From: Phycisphaerae bacterium
Lineage (GTDB): Bacteria; Planctomycetota; Phycisphaerae; UBA1845
Length of the DNA stretch: 32,291 nucleotides
Direction of reading: 5' to 3'
Assembly (NCBI GenBank): GCA_028282665.1
Contig: JANQHN010000125.1
Span: 1-32,291 of the forward strand
The translations under genes were made by a program, and so were the position numbers. Within the stretch, counting starts at the first letter, position 1. Each line of letters begins with the position of its first letter. Positions 1 to 6,329 of this stretch are shown here, in pieces. A model generated the notes under the pieces. It was not told where the DNA came from, did no database searches, and saw only the letters and a list, made by a program, of their open reading frames with translations.

Positions 1-802
1 GCGCGGCGAATTTTTGCACTTGCAGGCCGTAGGGCAAAATGACGTCCGGACGACGCTTCAGCAGATGGTCCGCTTCATCCGCGGTGACTTTCGAAACAGT
101 GGTAAAGGCGTCGGCATTGTGGGCGGCGGCTCGCTCGATGCAGTAGCGGTGATAAATACGCCGTTGCCCGGATTCGGCATCCACATTGATCCAGGGGAGG
201 CGTTCGTAGAAATCGTTCATACTTGCGCAAAGGTATCGCCCCAGGATGGTCGCGTGGGTGGTGAAAGTCGTTGCGATCCGTATGTTCCACGCATGGAGCA
301 AGGACAAACCGACCGACGCCATCCATTCGTGGAAGTGAGCAATGACTCGCTGATCCTGGCGCTGGTCGGCAACAAACTGCGCCAGGAACTCCGCCACCAG
401 CCCGCCGAAAACGATAGCGTCGTTGGTTTCCGGGTCTTCGGGTGGAGCAGGGATGTTAAGTTTTTCCCAAACCTCCTGCCGGTAGCCATTCAGTCGATCG
501 AAGTGGGCGAAGTAATCGAAGAGAACGACTTTGGGATACCCATTTACCAGCCAGCGGCCGAACCGAACTTTGATATCGCGTTGCCACATACGCTCCAATG
601 TCGGCCCCACGATTTCACCCGGCTCGAGTTCCTCGAACTCGACGGGGGAGGTTTCGTTGGTGTACGGGCCTATGAGAAAGTACCGATCTCCCCAGGACTT
701 CATCTCCGATGGAGCTTTGGAGCGCAGCACAGTGTAAATTCCGCCCACCTTGCGGCAGACTTCCCACGCGACTTCAAATAAATATGGATCGGTGGTTTTC
801 AT
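1..802 (-). CDS. Glycogen synthase, eukaryotic-type GT3 family (C-terminus cut by window edge)
   Basis: Reading the minus strand from the ATG at 802 gives 267 uninterrupted codons to the window edge. The peptide starts MKTTDPYLFEVAWEVCRKVG. It carries hallmarks of the animal/fungal glycogen synthase family: VGGIYTVLRSKA (about residues 19-30), HFHEWMASVGL (156-166), THATILGRYLCA (182-193), IYHRYCIERAAAH (216-228) and EADHLLKRRPDVILPYGL (243-260). The family transfers glucose from UDP-glucose to growing glycogen in the cytoplasm, unlike bacterial GT5 GlgA, which uses ADP-glucose. Full-length members have roughly 600-700 residues, so more than half of the protein, including the C-terminal catalytic lobe, lies outside the window. 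The Shine-Dalgarno sequence is weak. The gene follows the terminator of the upstream minus-strand gene, so it is probably transcribed separately. Family assignment is confident; nucleotide-sugar preference is inferred. Confidence 0.9.
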   Translation of the reverse strand, partial: MKTTDPYLFEVAWEVCRKVGGIYTVLRSKAPSEMKSWGDRYFLIGPYTNETSPVEFEELEPGEIVGPTLERMWQRDIKVRFGRWLVNGYPKVVLFDYFAHFDRLNGYRQEVWEKLNIPAPPEDPETNDAIVFGGLVAEFLAQFVADQRQDQRVIAHFHEWMASVGLSLLHAWNIRIATTFTTHATILGRYLCASMNDFYERLPWINVDAESGQRRIYHRYCIERAAAHNADAFTTVSKVTADEADHLLKRRPDVILPYGLQVQKFAA

Positions 803-890
803 GGTGGAAGCGTTTTAGGAAGAATTCACAGGGGCGTCAAATCGTGACTTCACACTTATCCCCCTATGTTCTCTAGTTCCACGCAACGCG

Positions 891-918
891 CAAAAAAGGC
901 CAAGCACAAGCTTGGCCT
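891..918 (-). terminator. Rho-independent terminator of the Spy-like gene
   Basis: A perfect 9-bp stem, AGGCCAAGC / GCTTGGCCT (897-905 and 910-918), closes a 4-nt loop. Read on the minus strand it is followed by TTTTTTG (891-897). It lies 36 bp past the stop codon of the minus-strand gene ending at 954 and before the glycogen synthase start at 802, so it should separate the two transcripts. Confidence 0.85.
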
Positions 919-953
919 GATGGACTGGGATTGAATATGACGATCTTCGTAGA

Positions 954-2039
954 TCAGCGTTTATTGCGTGCTTTAAGGCCTTGAATCTGCTCCTCAAATT
1001 CTTTTTGTTGATCTTGGTCGAGCAGTTCATCAATGCGGCGTTTGGTGTCTTCGGAAATTTTCGCAAGGGCTCGTTTGTCACTCGATTTGACCGCTCGCAT
1101 TTCGCGTGTCGATAGACGCCATATTTCGCGAAGCTGTTTCTTTTGGCGTTCGTCCATGCTCACTCGCTTGGCGGCCATCAACACCAACCGAACATCGTTT
1201 GCCTGGATGGTTTCCTCACCCCCGCCGAGCAAGCCTCGTTGTTCGATGTAAACGCCGAACGTCTTTTTTTGGTCTTCATTCAAGATTTTCTCGACTGACT
1301 CGATGAGCTCAGCGCGCATTTGATCTTCATTGGGGCGGAGAGATTCCATTTTTTCCCGCAGTTGATCGATCCGCGTCGTGTCACCCGATTCCTCCGCTTC
1401 GGCCTCCGCCTCACGAATCTCCTGCCACAAAGGTCTCATCTGCATCATGCGCTCGCGGAACGTCTTGCGCCTTTCCTGGAGAATCCGGTCGAACTGTTCG
1501 CGCTGCGCTTCGGTCATATTGAGTTCTTCAGGCAGTTCCTCCATCATTTCTCGATAGTCTTCGCGGGCACGCCTTCCCTCTTCCATTCGTGCCCGACGGG
1601 CGGACCACTGTTCGCGCATGTCCGTAAACCGATCAAACTGTTCGTTATTGAGAATCGGCTCCACGTCGTCCATGGCCTGTTGCATTAACTCGAATGGATT
1701 CGGATATTCCTCGCGGAACTGTTCCCGCAACTCGCGGGCTTGATCTTCGTCACCGTTTCGCATCGCTTCCATCATCTCGCGACGCGCCTCTCGCATGCTT
1801 TGCATCTGCTCCCGATAAGGGGCGAGAATTTCGTCGTACTCCTCGCGCTGTGCTTCGTCGAGTTGCAGGTCGTCGACCAATCGGTCAAACATCCGTTCCA
1901 TCCGCGGTCCACCGCCACCGCGACGTCTATCACCTTCACCCGGGCCCCATCCGCGTCCACCTCTTTCTCGGCGTTCTTGGGCGTGCGTTAGGGATGTCAC
2001 GGACAATATCAAGGCAAATATCAATATCTTGCGTAACAT
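954..2039 (-). CDS. Secreted Spy/CpxP-like coiled-coil protein with LTxxQ-type repeats
   Basis: From the preferred start the protein has 361 residues. A signal peptide (MLRKILIFALILSVTSLTHA) is followed by a Gly/Arg-rich segment and then by long, highly charged, Glu/Arg/Met-rich helices. LTxxQ-like motifs recur: LQLDEAQREEYDEI, LNMTEAQREQFDRI, LNEDQKKTF and VSMDERQKKQL. The Spy/CpxP family comprises periplasmic stress chaperones and sensors of about 150-170 residues; this protein is about twice that and looks like tandem units. An ATG lies 12 nt upstream (2051), but GGAG sits 6 nt before the ATG at 2039, and a TATATATT -10-like box (2054-2061) is so close that transcription should begin near the first ATG; both favour 2039. 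The product is probably periplasmic. A chaperone or metal-sensing role is only an analogy. Confidence 0.8.
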   Translation of the reverse strand: MLRKILIFALILSVTSLTHAQERRERGGRGWGPGEGDRRRGGGGPRMERMFDRLVDDLQLDEAQREEYDEILAPYREQMQSMREARREMMEAMRNGDEDQARELREQFREEYPNPFELMQQAMDDVEPILNNEQFDRFTDMREQWSARRARMEEGRRAREDYREMMEELPEELNMTEAQREQFDRILQERRKTFRERMMQMRPLWQEIREAEAEAEESGDTTRIDQLREKMESLRPNEDQMRAELIESVEKILNEDQKKTFGVYIEQRGLLGGGEETIQANDVRLVLMAAKRVSMDERQKKQLREIWRLSTREMRAVKSSDKRALAKISEDTKRRIDELLDQDQQKEFEEQIQGLKARNKR

Positions 2040-2051
2040 CTTCTTCTCCAT

Positions 2052-2459
2052 GCAATATATAGCACGTTCATGGATTGCCAGGTTTCGATTCGCAAAGCTG
2101 GGGGGCGTTCGCTGCGTAGCCTGTATCTGCCACGCGCCCCGGTGCGAACCACGCCCTCACAGTATAACACGCAATGAGGCTGGTGCTTGCGGTGGATCGT
2201 GAGAAACCGGTTAAGGCATTCGCGTCATTGCGGGCATTTCGCGGTCGAATCCTGGTTTGACCGGATGCGGAACGCGATTAAGCTTTGCAGTCCATGAATC
2301 GGGCGATTGGCATCGCATTTTTTGACAACCTTTAGGACGCAAGGCTGGCTTAACCGGCCCATATGAGGCATGGTTGTGCGAGAGAGGCTCGCGCAGGGGC
2401 TTTTCGACACCCAGCTTGGCGGGGGCGGATCATTTCGATCAACGGAATTGAGGTACGGT
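2052..2459. other. Divergent intergenic region, no gene seen
   Basis: This 408-bp spacer separates the minus-strand Spy-like gene from the plus-strand PrpD-family gene. On the minus side there is a -10-like TATATATT at 2054-2061 without a good -35 box. On the plus side there is a perfect TTGACA at 2322-2327, but no acceptable -10 at 16-18 nt. Open frames here are short and have no recognisable protein character. The frame of the downstream gene is open from 2370, but the ribosome-binding site favours the start at 2460. Confidence 0.5.
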
Positions 2460-3830
2460 ATGACCATTGCACGTGATATGGCCAGTTGGGCCAAGGCATT
2501 GAAATTTGAGGATCTTCCTGCAAAGACGGTACATGAAGCGAAGCGACGGGTGATTGACAGCATCGCCACTTCGCTGGGGGCGTATCACTCGAGACCCGCC
2601 AAGGTCGCTCGCGCCAAAGCGATGGCGATCAGCGATCCCCCACGGGCTGCAACCGTATGGGGTACCGAACATTATACCTGCCCAAGCCTCGCCACCTTTG
2701 CCAACGGTACGATGGTCCGCTACCTGGACTACAACGATACGTATTTAAGCCTGGAACCCGCGCATCCCTCGGACAATATCCCCGCCGCCATCGGCGTGAC
2801 TCAAACGACGGGCAAAAGCGGAAAAGACGCAATTCTCGGCATCGTGATTGGCTATGAGATCCAGTGCAGGCTTTGTGATGCCGCAAGTCTTCGCGCCGGC
2901 GGGTGGGACCACGTCACTTACGGCGCGTTGTCTTCCGCGCTGCTGGCATCCAAATTGTGGGATTTAACCGAAGAGGAAATGGAGCACGCGTTGGGTATCG
3001 CGGGCGTTTCCAACATTACCACACGTCAAACCCGTACGGGCCAAATTTCCGACTGGAAGGCTTGTGCGTTCGCCAACGCAAGCCGCAATGGTGTATTTTC
3101 CGCGGACTTGGCCCGCAGGGGCTTGACCGGTCCTTACGAGATTTTCGAAGGGCCCAAGGGGTTGATGAACCAACTCGACATCCAAGGCGCGAAGGACGTT
3201 ATGCTCGGCAAGGATGGCGATTTCATGATCGACAAAACCTACATCAAATACTGGCCGGCCGAGTATCATTCGCAGTCGGCGATTGATGCGGTTTTGCAAC
3301 TTCGTCCACAAGTCGAGGGCAAAGAGATTGACAGTATACTCATCAAAAGTTTTGAGGCGGCAGTGAGTATTATCGGCTCAGAGCCGGAGAAATTACGCCC
3401 CACCTCGCGCGAAACCGCGGATCATTCGATGTTCTATTGCTGTGCCGCAGCTCTGATCGACGGCGACGTGACCTTGGACACATTTAAAGACGAGCGGCTG
3501 GTAGATCCTGAAATTCTCGCTCTTATCGACAAGACGAAGATTGTCGAGGATACCGAGCTCAACAAAGGTTATCCTAAGGGCATTCCCAACGACATCACGA
3601 TCACTTGTAAGGACGGTACGGCCGCGAACAAGCGGGTCGATTTCCCGCGTGGCCATGCTGAGAATCCAATGACCGACGAAGAGGTGATTGCCAAATTTAA
3701 GCGATTGGCGAACGGTGTGATTAGTGACGCTACTGTGGATCGCGTACTCAACGAAGCGTTCGAGATGGACGAAATGGAAGACGTGTCGTCGATCTTCACG
3801 TTTCAGGTTCTGCCGGAGGCAGGTGCATAA
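2460..3830 (+). CDS. MmgE/PrpD family protein (2-methylcitrate dehydratase / cis-aconitate decarboxylase-like)
   Basis: The 456-residue product begins MTIARDMASWAKALKFEDLP. It follows the MmgE/PrpD pattern: VIDSIATSLGAYHS near the N-terminus, FANGTMVRYLDYNDTYL and EPAHPSDNIPAAIGV (about 79-110), LGIAGVSNITTRQTRTGQISDWKA in the middle, and KYWPAEYHSQSAIDAVLQLRP (about 262-282). The family includes 2-methylcitrate dehydratase, cis-aconitate decarboxylase and related cytoplasmic acid dehydratases. No prpB or prpC is adjacent, so the substrate cannot be named. The frame is open from 2370, but GAGG 8-11 nt before the ATG at 2460 and homology-like sequence beginning there decide the start. It is followed after 45 bp by the sugar transferase gene on the same strand, so the two are probably co-transcribed. 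Confidence 0.88.
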   Translation: MTIARDMASWAKALKFEDLPAKTVHEAKRRVIDSIATSLGAYHSRPAKVARAKAMAISDPPRAATVWGTEHYTCPSLATFANGTMVRYLDYNDTYLSLEPAHPSDNIPAAIGVTQTTGKSGKDAILGIVIGYEIQCRLCDAASLRAGGWDHVTYGALSSALLASKLWDLTEEEMEHALGIAGVSNITTRQTRTGQISDWKACAFANASRNGVFSADLARRGLTGPYEIFEGPKGLMNQLDIQGAKDVMLGKDGDFMIDKTYIKYWPAEYHSQSAIDAVLQLRPQVEGKEIDSILIKSFEAAVSIIGSEPEKLRPTSRETADHSMFYCCAAALIDGDVTLDTFKDERLVDPEILALIDKTKIVEDTELNKGYPKGIPNDITITCKDGTAANKRVDFPRGHAENPMTDEEVIAKFKRLANGVISDATVDRVLNEAFEMDEMEDVSSIFTFQVLPEAGA

Positions 3831-3875
3831 GGACAGGCTGGCTGGGGCAGTCGCGATTGGGTATGCTCCGCAGGG

Positions 3876-4577
3876 ATGGTAGATCAAGATACGTCACAGG
3901 CACATGTTCAACGGTCCGGTCGGGTGTCCCGGTCACTTTGGGCTCGATTCGGCAAGCGCGCTGTGGATTTCGTCGCGGCGTTGCTTTTGGTCGTCGTGTT
4001 AACTCCTGTCTGGCTGCCGGCGGCTTTGTTGGTGAAATTGACCAGCCGCGGACCATTGTTTTTTTCGCAGGAGCGTGTGGGCAAGGACGGGCGCATTTTT
4101 AGACCTATGAAGTTCCGCACGATGTCAGGTACGCGCAAGCCCGATCCCAAGGAGCTTGTTCCTCTCGACCATCCGGAAATCACGGCTGTCGGGTTTTACC
4201 TGCGGCGCTTTAAGATCGATGAATTGCCGCAATTGCTCAGCATTCTAGCGGGTGACATGGCTTTGATCGGTCCGCGTCCGACGCTGCCGGATCAGGTGGA
4301 AGCTTACGATGACTTTCGTCGCCAGCGTCTGCTTGTAAGGCCCGGGATGACCGGTTTGGCACAGGTGAACGGCAACACCGCCCTCTCCTGGGATCAACGC
4401 ATTCTTTATGATATCGCCTACGTCAGGCGTTGCCGTTTCTTTCTTGATGTGGCGATTGTGCTGCGAACGCTGTTTGTCATTCTGCGTGGCGAGGAGGCAT
4501 TAAAACGGCGTTTCCAGGATGGCCCTTATGCTGATTGGGTGGATATTCCGGAAGGCTATGAAACTGATTGTGAGTAG
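3876..4577 (+). CDS. Bacterial sugar transferase (monotopic phosphoglycosyl transferase, PglC/WcaJ type)
   Basis: The 233-residue enzyme transfers a sugar-1-phosphate from a nucleotide sugar to undecaprenyl phosphate at the inner face of the membrane, the priming step of glycan assembly. It has one N-terminal membrane segment (about 30-55), then GPLFFSQERVGKDG, FRPMKFRTM, the catalytic Asp-Glu pair in IDELPQL (D115, E116), LIGPRPTLPDQ (130-139), RPGMTGLAQVNG (155-166) and the DIAYV motif. The size matches the short, single-domain PglC-like form that lacks the extra N-terminal helices of WcaJ/WbaP. About 20 polar residues precede the family-like part. AGGG lies immediately before the ATG, so a slightly later start is possible. 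It sits between the PrpD-family and PIG-L genes with gaps of 45 and 50 bp, suggesting one operon. Confidence 0.92.
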   Translation: MVDQDTSQAHVQRSGRVSRSLWARFGKRAVDFVAALLLVVVLTPVWLPAALLVKLTSRGPLFFSQERVGKDGRIFRPMKFRTMSGTRKPDPKELVPLDHPEITAVGFYLRRFKIDELPQLLSILAGDMALIGPRPTLPDQVEAYDDFRRQRLLVRPGMTGLAQVNGNTALSWDQRILYDIAYVRRCRFFLDVAIVLRTLFVILRGEEALKRRFQDGPYADWVDIPEGYETDCE

Positions 4578-4627
4578 AAAGCTGTCGCACACGGCAGAAC
4601 TTGTTGCCGCTTTGGTGGAGGTATCAG

Positions 4628-5296
4628 ATGGCTCGTGTTTTGGTGATCGCTCCCCATCCGGACGATGAAGTGCTGGGTGTCGGTGGTTCCATTCTCCAGC
4701 ACATTCGCGCCGGCGATGAAGTACACGTCGTTATCTGCACGCGGGGGCGGGAGTCGCGTTTTGGGGCCGATCAGGTACAACGCGTGCTGTCGGAAGCGAA
4801 AACAGCCCATAAATACATGGGTTTGGCCGGCTCACATTTCCTGGATTTGCCTGCTGCGGAACTCGATACCGTACCGTTGGTGGACATCAATACGGCGCTT
4901 TCGAATGTTTTCAAACAGGTTATCCCTGATACTGTCTACCTTTCACATTTAGGTGATGTGCATCACGACCACCAGGTTTTGTTTCAGTCGGCGATGGTGT
5001 GCATGAGGCCTACCGGTGGCCAGTTCCCCACGCGCATTCTCGCGTACGAAACGGTCTCAGAGACCGATTGGTACGCCGCCCCGACAACGCCGGCGTTTAT
5101 TCCCAATGTTTTTCAGGATATCGAGGCCACCATCGAAGGCAAGCTCGAAGCGTGCAGCAAGTACGAATCCCAAATCCGACCGGCGCCGGATCAGCGATCC
5201 CTCGAGGCTATTCGAGCGCTCAGTGTCACACGCGGCAGTACCGTAGGCCTGCCGAATGCCGAAGCTTTCGTGTTGATTCGAGAAATACTGAAGTAA
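4628..5296 (+). CDS. PIG-L / LmbE family zinc deacetylase
   Basis: The 222-residue product opens MARVLVIAPHPDDEVLGVGG. APHPDDE (8-14) supplies the zinc ligands His and Asp and the catalytic Asp of the PIG-L family, and a second histidine cluster appears in HLGDVHHDH. The family removes the acetyl group from N-acetylglucosamine-containing lipids or glycoconjugates (GlcNAc-PI, mycothiol and bacillithiol precursors, sugar-nucleotide products). A strong GGTGGAGG (4614-4621) six bases before the ATG at 4628 decides the start over an in-frame upstream codon. Its position directly after a phosphoglycosyl transferase gene makes an N-acetylated amino sugar in a surface glycan a reasonable substrate guess. 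It ends 36 bp from the convergent formyltransferase gene. Confidence 0.9.
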   Translation: MARVLVIAPHPDDEVLGVGGSILQHIRAGDEVHVVICTRGRESRFGADQVQRVLSEAKTAHKYMGLAGSHFLDLPAAELDTVPLVDINTALSNVFKQVIPDTVYLSHLGDVHHDHQVLFQSAMVCMRPTGGQFPTRILAYETVSETDWYAAPTTPAFIPNVFQDIEATIEGKLEACSKYESQIRPAPDQRSLEAIRALSVTRGSTVGLPNAEAFVLIREILK

Positions 5297-5332
5297 GCGG
5301 ATTGCCTGAGGATTTATCTTGCAGGAACCTCA

Positions 5333-6271
5333 TCATGCGCCCAGTCTTTTTCCGGGCGTGAGAAGTTGAGCAGGTGGCGTCGTATCGACGGTTTCCAGCT
5401 GACATTCCGTAAGGCGCATCGCGCCGTCTGCTGTCTTGACGATCAAATCGTCCTCCATCTTGCCTTCGAGTACAGTGCCCGGTTTAACCGAACGCTTCGA
5501 GGCCGGCGGCGGCCCTTCATCAGGGGCAAGCGGTTTGGCTCGCCAGATGATCAGCTTGTGCTTGTCCACGTAACTGAACGCGCCGTGATAGGGGCGTCCC
5601 GCTGCACGAATTAGACGGTAGATAGCATCCGTCGTAGCTACCCAATCAATCAAACCGTCCGCAGGGGTGCGTTTTTCGTAGAAAGTGGCCTTGCTGTGAT
5701 CCTGGGGGATTCTTGGTAGGTTTCCGCTCTTTAAACATGGCGCGAGTTCTTTGATGGCTTCGGCAAGCACTTCATTGGTACGCTGAATCAGGTCTTCAGA
5801 ATAATCGTCGTTAAGGACGGGTACTTCCTTTTGAACGATGATGTCACCCGCATCGGGCTCATCGGTAAGGTAAAAGAGGTTTGCAGCGGCTCGCATTCCC
5901 AGGAGGATTGTCCACGCGACGGGCGCCCGGCCTCGCCCTTCAGGCAGCATTGTCGGATGAAACCCGACTCCACCACTGGAGGCAATCGAAATGAGCCGAT
6001 CGGGCACCAATTGCGACAAGCCAATGACCCAGAGCATGTCGGGTTTGTGCTTGCGGAGAAAGGCTTCGACTTCGGGCTCGGACACTTTGGCAAACGATAG
6101 AAACGGAATGTTGGCGTTATTCGCCAGCCGCCTTAGCGGCCGGTAGTCGCCAACCTTTGCCGCTCGCGATTCGTCCACGCCGCATACGCAGGCCACATCG
6201 ACGCCCGACTCGATCAGGGCATTGAGTGCGTGCCAGCTCGAACTAACGCTTCCGATAAGTGCGATTCGCAT
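5333..6271 (-). CDS. Formyltransferase-family protein (Fmt/ArnA-like fold)
   Basis: From the ATG at 6271 the product has 312 residues. It has an N-terminal MRIALIGS strand, the family segment HPTMLPEGRGRAP (105-117) and DEPDAGDII (137-145), and an Fmt-like C-terminal domain including LIDWVATTDAIYRLIRA and an oligonucleotide-binding-like tail. These enzymes transfer a formyl group from N10-formyl-tetrahydrofolate to a primary amine, either Met-tRNA or amino sugars. The HPTxLPEGRGRAP variant is closer to sugar formyltransferase-like proteins than to housekeeping Fmt. The usual catalytic Asn of the N-x-H motif is replaced (G103-F104-H105), while H105 and D140 remain. The frame extends 17 codons upstream, but similarity starts at MRIALIG. 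It lies 58 bp after the membrane TPR gene on the same strand, a probable two-gene operon. Confidence 0.82.
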   Translation of the reverse strand: MRIALIGSVSSSWHALNALIESGVDVACVCGVDESRAAKVGDYRPLRRLANNANIPFLSFAKVSEPEVEAFLRKHKPDMLWVIGLSQLVPDRLISIASSGGVGFHPTMLPEGRGRAPVAWTILLGMRAAANLFYLTDEPDAGDIIVQKEVPVLNDDYSEDLIQRTNEVLAEAIKELAPCLKSGNLPRIPQDHSKATFYEKRTPADGLIDWVATTDAIYRLIRAAGRPYHGAFSYVDKHKLIIWRAKPLAPDEGPPPASKRSVKPGTVLEGKMEDDLIVKTADGAMRLTECQLETVDTTPPAQLLTPGKRLGA

Positions 6272-6329
6272 GGTCCTGATTCCATTTGGGCAAAGAAGCG
6301 GCAAGCGTCTTCGCGGGTTCATGAAACCC

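Noticed and set aside
14-781. 255-codon plus-strand open frame
   Set aside because: It is antisense to the glycogen synthase, whose minus-strand translation carries clear family motifs.
2322-2327. Perfect TTGACA as a promoter for the PrpD-family gene
   Set aside because: No acceptable -10 box at 15-19 nt.
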